NCBI GenBank assembly: GCA_046328115.1
Contig: JAXLXE010000001.1
Location: 2,294,001 to 2,358,000 of the forward strand
DNA: 64,000 nucleotides
Reading direction: 5' to 3'
From: JAXLXE01 sp046328115
Lineage (GTDB): Bacteria > Chloroflexota > UBA6077 > JACCZL01
The notes under the pieces are model-generated. The model had not been told where the DNA came from, did not search any database, and saw nothing but the letters and a program-made list of their open reading frames with translations. Below are positions 17,646 to 29,560 of this stretch, piece after piece. A program made the position numbers and the translations under genes. How positions within the stretch are numbered: position 1 is the stretch's first letter; each line of letters starts with the position of its first letter.

Positions 17646-18332
17646 TTAGCCCGCGTCACGCGCCATCTCTTTGAGGCGCATCTGGTGAACGATCTCTTCA
17701 GCGGAACGGCGCTCGTGCTCGTTCGACGCGCGGACCGCTGACACCACGTCCCGCGACCGAAGCGCGCCCAGTATCGCCCGATGCTCGGCCATCACCGCGA
17801 TGGCGCGTCGTTGGCCCAACGTGACGCCGGCCCGGAACCGACTGCAGCGGTGCATGAGGTCGCGGTAAAGCTGGTACAGCTCCGGGTTCCCCGAAGCCTC
17901 CACGATGCGAAGGTGAAACGCCCGGTTGAGGCGGTCCACGGTAGCAGTATCCCGCGCTCTGGTGCTCTCTTCCATCTGACACTGGAGATCTTCGAGGTAC
18001 CCGAGCGTGGCGTCGTCCAGACGGTCAACGGCGAGTCGCACGCCGAGGTCACCAAGAGCGTGGCGTATCGGATAAATCTGCTCCGCCTGACTCACGGAAA
18101 TCGGTGCGACCCGAGCGCCGACGTGCAGCACTACCTCGACGAGCCGCTCGGCCTCGAGCTGCTTGATAGCCTCGCGAATGGGGATCTTGGAAACGCCGAG
18201 CTCACGGGCGAGACCATCGATGAGCAAAGCCTGCCCCGGGACGTAATGGAAGTCCAGGATTCGCTGGCGGATGAGCTCGCAGACCGCCTGGGCCTTACTC
18301 TTGAACTGGAGGGTGTCAAGTGCCACACGCAC
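17646..18332 (-). CDS. GntR-family transcriptional regulator (FadR/FCD subfamily)
   Basis: This 228-residue regulator has an N-terminal winged helix-turn-helix (about residues 10-75, with LARELGVSKIPIREAIKQLEAE-type residues) and a C-terminal all-helical FCD ligand domain. The usual metal-binding residues of FCD domains are seen in DRLNRAFH, EHRAIL and SNEHERR. Such proteins usually repress catabolic operons until a carboxylated ligand binds. It heads the enolase-transporter operon. A palindromic site (18375-18386) overlaps its own predicted transcription start, suggesting autorepression. Confidence 0.88.
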   Translation of the reverse strand: MRVALDTLQFKSKAQAVCELIRQRILDFHYVPGQALLIDGLARELGVSKIPIREAIKQLEAERLVEVVLHVGARVAPISVSQAEQIYPIRHALGDLGVRLAVDRLDDATLGYLEDLQCQMEESTRARDTATVDRLNRAFHLRIVEASGNPELYQLYRDLMHRCSRFRAGVTLGQRRAIAVMAEHRAILGALRSRDVVSAVRASNEHERRSAEEIVHQMRLKEMARDAG

Positions 18333-18374
18333 ATTCCTGAGAGAGCCGCGGGCCGCAAAGCACCTGCCGCGGAT

Positions 18375-18386
18375 ATCGTATACGGT
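18375..18386 (-). promoter_or_regulatory. Candidate GntR operator with GTATAC core
   Basis: The plus-strand sequence ATCGTATACGGT is a near-perfect palindrome around CGTATACG. FCD-type GntR regulators often bind short palindromes with a GTATAC core. It lies immediately downstream of the -10 element of the candidate GntR promoter, around the expected +1. Confidence 0.55.
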
Positions 18387-18391
18387 AGACG

Positions 18392-18420
18392 ATTCTAGAG
18401 TGGGCGGGCGGGCGCGTCAA
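18392..18420 (-). promoter_or_regulatory. Candidate promoter of the GntR-enolase-transporter operon
   Basis: On the minus strand a TTGACG -35 (18415-18420; 5 of 6) and a TAGAAT -10 (18392-18397; 5 of 6) are 17 nt apart. The transcript would start near 18385 and run into the GntR gene (GTG/ATG near 18332). Confidence 0.65.
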
Positions 18421-18516
18421 GGAGGTCGGTCGGCGGGGAAGGGATGGCCGCCAGGCATTCAGCCACAACCGCGCGTGCGAGCGGGGCGCCCACACCCGAT
18501 TGGAGTCGTTCCAACA

Positions 18517-18543
18517 CGCGGCACCGCTGAGGGCGGTGCCGCG
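18517..18543 (-). terminator. Hairpin downstream of tRNA-Glu
   Basis: CGCGGCACCGC (18517-18527) pairs with GCGGTGCCGCG (18533-18543) across a 5-nt loop. It lies 19 nt beyond the tRNA-Glu 3' end on the minus strand. There is no clear U-tract. It is probably the final terminator of the rRNA-tRNA region. Confidence 0.5.
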
Positions 18544-18562
18544 ACGGCGGCACACAGGCGGG

Positions 18563-18639
18563 CTGGTGCCCCCAAGGGGATTCGAACCCCTGGTCTCCGC
18601 CTTGAAAGGGCGGCGTCCTAGGCCACTAGACGATGGGGG
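18563..18639 (-). tRNA. tRNA-Glu (anticodon TTC)
   Basis: A full cloverleaf is visible: acceptor GCCCCCA paired with TGGGGGC, anticodon stem CCGCC/GGCGG with loop CTTTCAA (anticodon TTC), and T arm GGTTCGAATCC. Discriminator A73 is followed by an encoded CCA, unlike the other tRNAs in this cluster. It lies beyond the intrinsic terminator at 18704-18730. Confidence 0.95.
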
Positions 18640-18703
18640 CAGGAGACGAAACTTTACACCATGAGCCCGATCGACACACCGCACCGACAAGACAGACGAG
18701 GAC

Positions 18704-18730
18704 AAAAAAATGGGGCCTCTCGCGAGGCCC
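18704..18730 (-). terminator. Intrinsic terminator between tRNA-Met and tRNA-Glu
   Basis: On the minus strand a GGGCCTC/GAGGCCC hairpin with a 4-nt loop (18713-18730) is followed by a run of seven Ts (18710-18704). This is the only classical hairpin-plus-U-tract terminator in the rRNA cluster. It should end most rRNA transcripts before tRNA-Glu. Confidence 0.85.
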
Positions 18731-18738
18731 TCGATCGG

Positions 18739-18810
<72 letters not shown>

Positions 18811-18872
18811 TTGTCTGTATGTAGTCTAGCGCGTCCGCCAGACAGAATCAAGAAAGCGAGCGGCCCTGGCAC

Positions 18873-18984
18873 CGGCCTATTTTCCCACGCAGTTGCCCGC
18901 GCAGTATCGTGAGCGCTGAAGCGTTTCACTGCCGTGTTCGGGATGGGAACGGGTGGGTCCACTTCGCTCTAGCCACCAAGGCCA
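18873..18984 (-). rRNA. rrf: 5S ribosomal RNA
   Basis: The minus-strand sequence contains the conserved 5S core (CCCATCCCGAACACGGCAGTGAAAC) in shortened view: CCATCCCGAACAC then AGTGAAACGC. Ends are set by pairing of TGGCCT (18984-18979) with AGGCCG (18878-18873), so they are approximate. It lies downstream of 23S rRNA. Confidence 0.9.
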
Positions 18985-19071
18985 CTCGCCCGCTAGCTAT
19001 CGGCTAACAGCCGCCAGGCTCGAAGCGTTCGAGCGCAGTGGCTGAGAGCAGACGACGTCAGCTACGAGTGC

Positions 19072-19117
19072 GTGTAGTGAGCCGATCCTGTCGGCGCAGT
19101 GTCGTGCGTGAGCTCGG
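19072..19117 (-). repeat. 3' half of the 23S rRNA processing stem
   Basis: This 46-nt segment is complementary to 22844-22889 with only three mismatches. The two flank the 23S gene and would form a long stem that RNase III-type processing cuts to release pre-23S. Confidence 0.85.
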
Positions 19118-19246
19118 CGATGAGCCCTCGACCATTAGTACGGCTACGCTGAAACTGTTGCCAGCCTTACACGTGCCGCCTATCTACCAGGTGGTCTACC
19201 TGGGGTCTTACCCGGTTACCCGGTGGGGACCCTCATCTTCAGGCGC

Positions 19247-19277
<31 letters not shown>

Positions 19278-19396
19278 GCTGCCGGACGTCGGCTACCCAG
19301 CAGTGCCCCTGGCGGGACAACTGGTACACCGGAGGTCCGTCCGCCCCGGTCCTCTCGTACTAGGGACGGCTCCTGTCAAGATCCCTACGCCCACGA

Positions 19397-19481
<85 letters not shown>

Positions 19482-19487
19482 GCTCCG

Positions 19488-19527
<40 letters not shown>

Positions 19528-19557
19528 TGCCGTCGATGTGGACTCTCGGGCAAGATC

Positions 19558-19590
<33 letters not shown>

Positions 19591-19731
19591 AAGCCCTGGC
19601 CCTTCCACGCAGTGCCAGAGGATCACTTAGCCCGACTTTCGTCCCTGCTCGGCGTGTCAGCCTCGCAGTCAAGCTCCCTTTTGCCTATGCACTCGGCGGC
19701 TGATTTCCATCCAGCCTGAGGGAACCTTTGG

Positions 19732-19785
<54 letters not shown>

Positions 19786-19930
19786 GCTGTTCCTGTGCCG
19801 GCTGACGGCACGAGGTTAGAATCAAAACCAGAGAAGGGTGGTATTTCACCGCTGACTCCACCCAGACCAGAGTCCGGGCTTCCAAGTCTCCCACCTATCC
19901 TACGCATCCCTGACCCCGACCCAACGTCAG

Positions 19931-19965
<35 letters not shown>

Positions 19966-20010
19966 TCGCGGGTAGGCCGCATCTTCACGGCCAGTTCAAT
20001 TTCGCCGGGC

Positions 20011-20043
<33 letters not shown>

Positions 20044-20044
20044 A

Positions 20045-20693
<649 letters not shown>

Positions 20694-21945
20694 CGGTTGA
20701 GCCTTTCCTGCTGATAGACCGCACTCCTCGGATTGTCACTGCCACCCTCTTCGGCCGCTCGGCCTAGTGGCGAGTACCGGGAGATACTCGGTTGTCCCAG
20801 CATATAGCCAGATTTGTTCTCGAAACTACAGCAGTCCTGGCTATAGTTACGGCCGCCATTGACCGGGGCTTCGGTTCCCAGCTCATCACCGGTCCCCTTG
20901 ACCTTCCGGCATCGGGCAGGCGTCACCCCCTATACGTCCGCTTGCGCGTTTGCAGGGAGCTGTGTTTTTGGTAAACAGTCGCCTGGGCCTATTCTCTGCG
21001 CCCGCCTCAGGCTTCCCGTGCGAGACGGTACACCTTACCGCGGTACCCCTTCTCCCGAAGTTACGGGGTCAACTTGCCTAGTTCCTTAACGAGGGATCAC
21101 CCGTCCACCTTGGTGCTCTCGCACCCGGCCACCCGTGTCGGTTTGCGGTACGGTCACTCGTAGCATCCGCCAATCGGCTTTTCTAGGAGGCGGGGGTCAA
21201 CTGAATTTGCGGAGGCCGAAGCCAACGCATTCCCTGCACCTCGGTCGGCGCCCGCTGGCAAGCCAACGGACACTCCCCTGCGAGCTTAGACGCCGCAACT
21301 CCAACGCGACGCTCAGCCTACCTCACCCCGTTACGAAGGGCGACTTTGTCATCTACGAGCGGTAACGGAATATAAACCGTTTGTCCATCGCCTACGCCTT
21401 TCGGCCTCGGCTTAGGCCCGACTAACCCTACGAGGATTAACCTTCCGTAGGAAACCTCGGCCATTCGGTGGGTGTGCTTACTCACACACCTTACGCTACT
21501 CATGCCGGCATTCGCACTGGTGTGCACTCCACCCGTCCTTACAGACGAGCTTCACCGCGCACATCACGCTCCCCTACCACGCGTCGAAATCGACGCGTCC
21601 GCAGCTTCGGCTCCAAGCTTGAGCCCCGGTGGATTGTCGGCGCGAAGCCACTCGACCAGTGAGCTGTTACGCACTCTTTAAAGGATGGCTGCTTCTGAGC
21701 CAACCTCCTGGCTGTCTGAGCGACCTCACATCCTTTGACACTTAGCTTGGAATTAGGGGCCTTAGCTGGCGGTCTGGGTTGTTTCCCTCTCGACTATGGA
21801 GCTTAGCCCCCACAGTCTCACTCCCAGGTAATTACGTCACGGCATTCGTGGTTTGATTGAGGTTGCTAAGCTCTCGCCCGCTAGCTCATTCAGAGCCCTA
21901 CCTCCGCGACGATTCCCCTGGAGCTGCACCTAAATGCATTTCGGG

Positions 21946-21987
<42 letters not shown>

Positions 21988-22279
21988 CCCACAGCTCATC
22001 CCTCGATTTTGAACCATCGATGGGTTCGGGCCTCCAGTCCGGGTTAGCGGACCTTCACCCTGGCCATGGGTAGCTCACCCGGTTTCGGGTCTACTTCGTA
22101 CCACTGAACGCCCTATTCAGACTCGCTTTCGCTCCGGCTCCGGCCCTTCACAGCCTTAACCTAACGCGACACGAAGTAACTCGCCGGCTCATTCTTCAAT
22201 AGGCACGCCATCACCCTTGCGGGCTCTGACTGCTTGTAGGCGCACGGTTTCAGGATCTTTTCATCCCCCTTCCGGGGTG

Positions 22280-22320
<41 letters not shown>

Positions 22321-22596
22321 TCAAGAGTATTTAGCCTTAGAGGGTGGTCCCCCCAGGTTCCCACGGAATTCCACGTGCTCCGTGGTACTCAGGTGCCTGC
22401 AAGAGGCGTCGGTCGCGTTTCGCTTACGGGGCTCTCACCCACTCTGGCCGGCCTTCCCATGCCGTTCTGCTACGCGCCGATCTTCTATACCTCCGGGACC
22501 TCCGCAGCGGTCCCTTGCAGGTCCTACAACCCCGTGCACGCAACGCCTGCAGGCTTGACACGTACACGGTTTGGGCTCTGCCCCTTTCGCTCACCA

Positions 22597-22629
<33 letters not shown>

Positions 22630-22843
22630 CGGGGTACTAAGATGTTTCAGTTCCCCCGCTTACCTCTACACACCCTATAGATTCAGGTGTGAGTGACCAG
22701 GCTTAACCCTGGCCGGGTTGCCCCATTCGGGAATCCGCGGATCAACGCCTGCTGACGGCTTCCCGCGGCTTTTCGCAGCCTTCCACGCCCTTCATCGGCT
22801 CTTGACGCCAAGGCATCCACCATGCGCCCTTAATAGCTCAGCA

Positions 22844-22889
22844 CCGCGCTCACGCACGACACTGAGCCGACAGGATCGACTCACTACAC
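22844..22889 (-). repeat. 5' half of the 23S rRNA processing stem
   Basis: Complementary to 19072-19117 over 46 nt with three mismatches. It directly precedes the 23S 5' end. Confidence 0.85.
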
Positions 22890-23197
22890 TACTCTTCTCT
22901 TGTCAAAGAACCGGTCGCTTCCTGGCCTATCGTCGAACGTCGACCGAAGTCGGCGACCCACCAAGGGCCATGAACGTCACATTGTCGAGGGGCAAAAAAA
23001 TCGGCCCGACCACCGCCGGACCGCACTCTACGGGCGATTCCTACGGGCTACAGTCGGCGATCTTCACTTCCCTCTGTCGTCTCTGCAACCAGAATTGCCC
23101 TACTCCTCGCGTGGCCATCCGCCACCCACGAACTCTATCATGTTGTCCAGCTGCGCTGCAACCTGCCCGCTCGCCATATTCCGTTGTCCATCCGCGG
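22890..23197 (-). other. Spacer between tRNA-Ala and the 23S processing stem
   Basis: No gene is seen in this 308-nt stretch. It is transcribed spacer of the rRNA operon. It contains a run of seven Ts on the minus strand (near 22996-23002) after a weak GC hairpin. This looks like a poor terminator that an antitermination complex would have to pass. Confidence 0.7.
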
Positions 23198-23269
23198 TGG
23201 AGATGGGCGGATTCGAACCCCCGACCTCCCGCGTGCAAGGCGGGCGCTCTCCCACTGAGCTACATCCCC
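23198..23269 (-). tRNA. tRNA-Ala (anticodon TGC)
   Basis: The acceptor GGGGATG pairs with CATCTCC, the anticodon loop CTTGCAC gives TGC and the T loop is GTTCGAATC-like. No CCA is encoded. It is the second tRNA of the 16S-23S spacer. Confidence 0.95.
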
Positions 23270-23292
23270 TTCTGCCGTCCGGGCCGCCCGGG

Positions 23293-23367
23293 TGGGCCAG
23301 CCTGGAATCGAACCAGGGACCTCAGTCTTATCAGGACTGCGCTCTAACCGACTGAGCTACTGGCCCC
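23293..23367 (-). tRNA. tRNA-Ile (anticodon GAT)
   Basis: The acceptor GGGGCCA pairs with TGGCCC, and the anticodon loop CTGATAA gives GAT. No CCA is encoded. Together with tRNA-Ala it forms the classical Ile-Ala pair between 16S and 23S. Confidence 0.95.
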
Positions 23368-23496
23368 GAAGCGCCTCAACCGCCGAAGAGTGATGGAGAA
23401 AACAACAGGAGACAATCAGGTTGGCAAGCCTTCCTGATCGATCGACCTGGGAGTGAGTCCGTTCAACTTGTGAGCAGTTGAAACGGCTAGTCTCCC

Positions 23497-24987
<1,491 letters not shown>

Positions 24988-25109
24988 AATTGCCGAGGAC
25001 ATTTCGTCCTCAGCGATCATTCAGGATCGCTGTCTTCTCCACCACTCTTCGATTGTTAAGGCGCCCGGTTTCCTGCCCTCAGACCCTCGGTCGTCAGGCG
25101 CGGACCCAC

Positions 25110-25139
25110 ATCTTACCGACTTCTCTGTTGGCGTGTCAA
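25110..25139 (-). promoter_or_regulatory. rRNA operon promoter (proximal)
   Basis: On the minus strand a perfect TTGACA -35 (25134-25139) and a TAAGAT -10 (25110-25115) are separated by 18 nt. Transcription would begin near 25103, about 115 nt before 16S. Confidence 0.75.
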
Positions 25140-25182
25140 GCACTTTCTCAGCTCAACTGCCCACAATGTCATCGCGTGGGCT

Positions 25183-25211
25183 ACTATACCCCCCAGCCCG
25201 ACCCGGATCAA
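25183..25211 (-). promoter_or_regulatory. rRNA operon promoter (distal)
   Basis: On the minus strand TTGATC (25206-25211) and TATAGT (25183-25188; 5 of 6) are 17 nt apart. A tandem promoter upstream of the proximal one is usual for rRNA operons. It reaches to within 11 nt of the start of the divergent permease gene. Confidence 0.55.
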
Positions 25212-25221
25212 TACTGTCAAC

Positions 25222-26115
25222 TTGACCGCGCTCACCCTCCCACCCAGGCCCTCCCCCGCTTCCCGTAGGTGGACGGCTTCCACCGTGCTCCTCCTGGCTC
25301 CGGCCTTCCTCCTGTTCGCCCTCCTCCTGGTAGCGCCGCTCGCGTTTCTGCTCCGCCTTTCCTTTTTCGCGCCCGGGCCCGCGGCTCCGCTCAGCGGTCC
25401 CGTTACGCCGGCCGCTTACCTCCTCCTGATAGACGGCTACTTCCTGGGGATCCTGTCCCGCACTGTGCGCGTCGCCGCGGCGGTCACGGCCGTCTGTCTC
25501 GTCCTGGGGTTTCCACTCGCCCTCAGCCTGGCCCGCTCGACCGGCCCCTGGCACTCCGCTCAGCTCCTCCTGATCATCTCGCCGTTATTCGTCTCGGTTG
25601 TCGTCCGCGCGTACGGCTGGCTGCTCATCCTCGGAAATCGCGGCGTGGTCAACGGCGCCCTATCAGCGCTTGGCCTTCAAGACCGTCCCACGCGATTTCT
25701 CGGCACGGAGGGGGCCGTTATCATCGGCCTCAGCGAGGCGCTCCTCCCCTTCATGGTGCTCTCGCTCCACGCCGTCCTCCAGCGGCAGGACCCTTCGCTG
25801 ATTGAGGCCGCCCGTGGTCTCGGCGCGGGGGCCTTCACCGCGTTCGTCCGCGTCACCTTGCCGCTCTCCCTTCCGGGCGCCGTCGCCGGCTCGCTCCTCG
25901 TCTTCATGGTCACCATGGGCTCATATGCCACGCCCTCGATCCTTGGCGGAAGCCAGGTTCGCCTGATGGTCACGGAGATCTACACCCAGGTCACGGCGGT
26001 GTTCGACTGGCCGCTGGGCGCGGCCCTTTCCGTCACCCTGCTCGTGGTTTCGGTGGCCCTGGTGGCCGCCGCCAGCAGACTCGCCAGCTCAGATCGCGTG
26101 TTGGGCGCCTCCTGA
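25222..26115 (+). CDS. Spermidine/putrescine-type ABC transporter permease (PotB-like)
   Basis: This 297-residue membrane protein is a permease of the polyamine/iron/thiamine importer class. Hydrophobic segments begin at about residue 22 (VLLLAPAFLLFALLLVAPL). The EAA loop reads EAARGLGAGAFTAF followed by VTLPLSLPG. The TTG at 25222 is the only in-frame start before the first membrane segment and has no clear ribosome binding site, so it may be translated from a very short leader. It overlaps the next gene by 1 nt (TGATG). The substrate is uncertain, since polyamine-type systems also carry other solutes. Confidence 0.83.
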   Translation: MTALTLPPRPSPASRRWTASTVLLLAPAFLLFALLLVAPLAFLLRLSFFAPGPAAPLSGPVTPAAYLLLIDGYFLGILSRTVRVAAAVTAVCLVLGFPLALSLARSTGPWHSAQLLLIISPLFVSVVVRAYGWLLILGNRGVVNGALSALGLQDRPTRFLGTEGAVIIGLSEALLPFMVLSLHAVLQRQDPSLIEAARGLGAGAFTAFVRVTLPLSLPGAVAGSLLVFMVTMGSYATPSILGGSQVRLMVTEIYTQVTAVFDWPLGAALSVTLLVVSVALVAAASRLASSDRVLGAS

Positions 26116-26966
26116 TGGGCGGAACCGGGCAGCGATGGCTATTCAGGCTGGTGCTCCTTCTTCTTTACTCTTACCTCCTTGTGGCACCCATCGTGGTTGT
26201 CTACTACTCCTTTAGTCCGGGGGTCGTGCTGAAGCTGCCACCAGACGGTTTCACGCTGCAGTGGTACGCGAACTTCCTGGCGCAGCCGCGGCTGCTTGAC
26301 GGGATCTGGACCAGCACGTTGCTCGCGGCACTCTCAGCCGTCATCGCCGTGGCGGTTGGTGTTCCCGCGGCGTTTGCACTCGTTCGCCGTCCCGTCCGCG
26401 CCAGGCGTCTGGTCTCCTCATTCCTGCTCGCGCCGCTCAATCTCCCCGGCCTCGTGTTGGCCATCAGCATTCTCATGTTCGTGGCTCGCTGGGTTCAGCC
26501 ACTGGTGGAAGCCCGTGTGGTCGGCGGCTTCCCCGCGCTCCTGGCGGCACACGTGCTCGTCACCACGCCCTGGGTCATCCGCACCGTGTCCGCGAGTCTC
26601 GAGATTGCCGACCGGACGATTGAAGAGGCCGCGCGCGGCCTTGGTGCCTCGCCACTGGCCACGTTCTTCCTGGTCACGGTCCCAGCCATCCAGCCGGGGA
26701 TCGTGGCTGGCGCCATCTTCGCGTTCATCGTGTCATTCGGCAATTTCGCGCTATCCCTGTTCTTCACCGGGCCCAGTATCATCACCCTGCCGGTGGCCAT
26801 CTATCAGTACGTCGACCAGTTCCAGGATCCCACCGTTGCCGCCGGCAGCACCCTGGTGATCGTGCTCACCACGCTCATCGTCATCGCCGCGGATCGATCA
26901 GGCACGGTTTCGCGCGGCGTTGGCGGTCACAATCCCGCAAACTCCCATCGAGGTGGAACGCCATGA
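26115..26966 (+). CDS. Spermidine/putrescine-type ABC transporter permease (PotC-like)
   Basis: This 283-residue permease is the partner of the gene at 25222. Its EAA loop reads EEAARGLGASPLA followed by VTVPAIQPG. The ATG overlaps the previous stop, and its own stop overlaps the start of the binding-protein gene (ATGA at 26963-26966), so the three are translationally coupled. The last 20 or so residues are polar and variable. Confidence 0.85.
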   Translation: MGGTGQRWLFRLVLLLLYSYLLVAPIVVVYYSFSPGVVLKLPPDGFTLQWYANFLAQPRLLDGIWTSTLLAALSAVIAVAVGVPAAFALVRRPVRARRLVSSFLLAPLNLPGLVLAISILMFVARWVQPLVEARVVGGFPALLAAHVLVTTPWVIRTVSASLEIADRTIEEAARGLGASPLATFFLVTVPAIQPGIVAGAIFAFIVSFGNFALSLFFTGPSIITLPVAIYQYVDQFQDPTVAAGSTLVIVLTTLIVIAADRSGTVSRGVGGHNPANSHRGGTP

Positions 26967-28144
26967 GACGCCGACGTCAGCTCCTCCTTGCGCTATCCAC
27001 GGCGCCAGCCGCGCTGCTCGCGGCCTGTGGCGGCACGGCCGCACCTGCGCCCACAACGCCGCCAAACAAGCTGCTCACGAACACCCAGGCCGGGCCCGCC
27101 GCCAGTCCGGCGGTTGCCGCACCGGTGGCCTCTCCCGCCGCCTCGCCGAGTCCGGCCGCCAAGCCCGCCGCCAGCGGCATCGCGCCGGGCCAATTTGCCG
27201 GCAAGACCCTGAACATCGCGCTGGCCCCGGGGCGGATCGACGATCTGAACAAGCTCATCGTGCCCGAGTTCGAGAAGCTCAGCGGCGCCAAGCTGCAGCT
27301 CACGGGCGCGCGCTCCGCAGACCAGCTCGCTCGGGTGCGCATTGAAAAGGACAAGCCAACGCTCGACGTGCTGTGGATCGACATTGGCGAGGCCGAAGTG
27401 CTGGGCCGCGAGAACACCCTGGCGAAGCTCTCGGAAGCCGAGCTGCCAAATCTCAAGGACATCCGCGAGAACGCCCGCTCGGTCCAGGGCATCGCCCCGA
27501 TCGCGTTCTCCTCGGCGCTCGGCTTTCTCTACAACAAGGAGCTGGTCAAGGACCCCCCGAAGGCCTGGGGGGATTTGTGGGATCCGCGATTCAAGAACCA
27601 GCTCGCCCTGTTTGATATGGGCAGCTCCGTGGGGGTCCTCACCCTGATCATCGCGGCGCGGCTCGCAGGCGGAAGCGAAGACAACATCGATCCCGGCTTC
27701 AAGCGGCTGGCGGAGCTCAAGGCCAACGCCGTGGGCTTCAAGACCAGCGGCCCAGACAACAACAACCTGGTGGCGCAGGGCGAGGCCGGGGTGACGTTTG
27801 CGCTGGCAAGTCAGACCCTGGAGCTCAAGGGCAAGGGCGCAAACGTGGAATGGATAGCGCCTTCGGACGGCGCGGCCACCCTGCCGCAGACGTTCCAGGT
27901 GGTCGCAGGCGGCCCTCAGCCAGAGCTCGCGCGGGCGTTCGCCAACTACATGCTGGGGGCGGAGGCCCAGGGGAAGCTCGCCAACGATCTGCTGCTGGCC
28001 GTGACGAACAAGAACGTAGCCCTGGACCCGAAGGTCGCGCCGCTGGTTCCTCTGGAAAAGCTCCAGTATTTTGACTGGACCAAGATCGGCGCCAAGCGCG
28101 GCGACTGGACCAACCGCTTCAATCGCGAAGTGCTGGGAGGCTAG
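26963..28144 (+). CDS. Extracellular solute-binding protein of the polyamine-type importer
   Basis: This 393-residue lipoprotein has an Arg-rich start (MRRRRQLLL), lipobox Cys22 (LLAAC), an Ala/Pro/Ser linker (about 25-75) and a binding domain of the PotD/iron-binding class. In contrast to the sugar-type operons, this gene is last of the transporter trio, and no hairpin follows it. It is followed by two MmgE/PrpD genes and then the ATPase. The ligand is unknown; the neighbours suggest an organic acid or related compound. Confidence 0.82.
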   Translation: MRRRRQLLLALSTAPAALLAACGGTAAPAPTTPPNKLLTNTQAGPAASPAVAAPVASPAASPSPAAKPAASGIAPGQFAGKTLNIALAPGRIDDLNKLIVPEFEKLSGAKLQLTGARSADQLARVRIEKDKPTLDVLWIDIGEAEVLGRENTLAKLSEAELPNLKDIRENARSVQGIAPIAFSSALGFLYNKELVKDPPKAWGDLWDPRFKNQLALFDMGSSVGVLTLIIAARLAGGSEDNIDPGFKRLAELKANAVGFKTSGPDNNNLVAQGEAGVTFALASQTLELKGKGANVEWIAPSDGAATLPQTFQVVAGGPQPELARAFANYMLGAEAQGKLANDLLLAVTNKNVALDPKVAPLVPLEKLQYFDWTKIGAKRGDWTNRFNREVLGG

Positions 28145-28216
28145 CGGAAGATGACGGCCGAACCGCGCGTCAGTCCGCCACCAGATCTCTACGCCTTCCC
28201 CTCCACCTGAAGCTCC

Positions 28217-29560
28217 ATGTCTGAAGCGTTCCTCGCCCGCGTCGCGCAGCACATTCACGCGCTATCATGGGACAACGTCCAGGCGGAGGTCCAGGAGCGG
28301 CTGAGGTGGGTGCTGCTCGATACGTTCGGGTGCGCTTTCGTGGGCCACCGCGTTGGCTACCACGAGCAGTTCGTCCAGCAACACCTGCAGTTCGGTGGTC
28401 CCGCCCAGGCCACGCTCTGGGTGCGTGGCGGCCGCCTGCCTGAGGCGCACGCGGCGCTGGTCAACGGCACGGTGGCGCACCACGTGGAGATGGATGATGG
28501 AACGTCTCGCGCGAGCCTCCATGGCGGCGTCACCATCATCCCCGCCGCGCTCGCCATCGCCGAGACGGAGGCCCGCAGTGGCCGGCAACTCGCGGAAGCT
28601 ATCGTAGCCGGCTACGATGCCGCCACGGCCATTGGCAGGATCTTGCTCCCGGGCATCGGGCTTCGCCGATTGCATCCACCCAGCATGGCCGGCTGCTTCG
28701 GCGCCGTTGCCGCGGCCGGCAAGCTGCTCAACCTCTCGGTTCCGCAACTTGCCGGCGCCCTCGCGCTGGCCGGCGAGCTCCTGCCGCTCGGCCCGTTCGA
28801 GACATTTACGCGCGGCGGCCCCATCAAGGACCTGTACGGCGGGTGGCCCGCGTTCATCGGCGTGCAGGCCGCTCGACTCGCCGCCCAAGGCGTGGCCGGT
28901 CCGCTGGATATCCTCAGCGCTCCTCGCGATGGCCTGAGCATCTTTCTGCCGCCGCGCGAGGCAACCGTGGACAACGTGGACCCAGACCCCCGGGAGTTGC
29001 TGAACGACGGGTTCAAGGCCTACTCCACCTGCCGATCCGTGCAGCCCACACTCACGGCCCTCGAGCAGCTTGATCTTTCTCGGATCGATCCCGCACGGAT
29101 CGCACGAGTAGACGTGGAGAGCTACGCCTACGCGGTAGGCCTCAGCGAAGATTCCGATCCCACCACCGCCATTGGGGCGCGCACGTCCATCCCCTACGGC
29201 GTGGCCTCCATGCTGCTGGACCACGAGGTGTGGCCAGAGGCGTTTGGGCCTGACGCGCTGCGCGACCCACGGCGCGCCGCATTGGCGGCCCGGGTCTCCG
29301 TGCGCGTAGCCCAGGACATGGTGCAGCCCCTCATTCGTGGCGCGCGCGTGAACGTCACCATGGACGACGGTCTCAGCTATCGCGCTGAAGTCCCCAGCAC
29401 GCGCTGGACGCCATCTAACCAGGCAACGGAAGGCGAGATCCGCGCAAAGCTGCGGAGGCTGGCCGGAGAGTCCGCCCCCGCGATAGAAACCGCCGTGTCC
29501 AATCTCGCTTCCGCCCCAGACGTGACGGCGCTGGCCCACTCCCTGGTCGCGCCGTCGTGA
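28217..29560 (+). CDS. MmgE/PrpD family protein
   Basis: This 447-residue protein belongs to the family of 2-methylcitrate dehydratase (PrpD) and related enzymes such as cis-aconitate decarboxylase. Family segments seen are LVNGTVAHHVEMDDGTSRASLHGG in part (HHVEMDD, about residues 89-95), AIVAGYDAATAIG, the LHPPSMAGCFGAVAAAGKLL block and KAYSTCRSVQPT. The reaction here cannot be assigned. The ATG is 72 nt after the binding-protein stop. It overlaps a second family member (GTGA at 29557-29560), which is unusual for enzymes that are normally homodimers. Confidence 0.85.
   Translation: MSEAFLARVAQHIHALSWDNVQAEVQERLRWVLLDTFGCAFVGHRVGYHEQFVQQHLQFGGPAQATLWVRGGRLPEAHAALVNGTVAHHVEMDDGTSRASLHGGVTIIPAALAIAETEARSGRQLAEAIVAGYDAATAIGRILLPGIGLRRLHPPSMAGCFGAVAAAGKLLNLSVPQLAGALALAGELLPLGPFETFTRGGPIKDLYGGWPAFIGVQAARLAAQGVAGPLDILSAPRDGLSIFLPPREATVDNVDPDPRELLNDGFKAYSTCRSVQPTLTALEQLDLSRIDPARIARVDVESYAYAVGLSEDSDPTTAIGARTSIPYGVASMLLDHEVWPEAFGPDALRDPRRAALAARVSVRVAQDMVQPLIRGARVNVTMDDGLSYRAEVPSTRWTPSNQATEGEIRAKLRRLAGESAPAIETAVSNLASAPDVTALAHSLVAPS

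Noticed and set aside
22996..23002. Run of seven Ts in the 16S-23S spacer as a terminator
   Set aside because: The preceding stem is weak and the site is inside an rRNA operon that must be read through.
26993..28258. 421-residue reading frame on the minus strand over the polyamine-type binding-protein gene
   Set aside because: It is a high-GC shadow of a clear lipoprotein gene on the plus strand; its sequence is rich in Arg, Gly and His with no family features.
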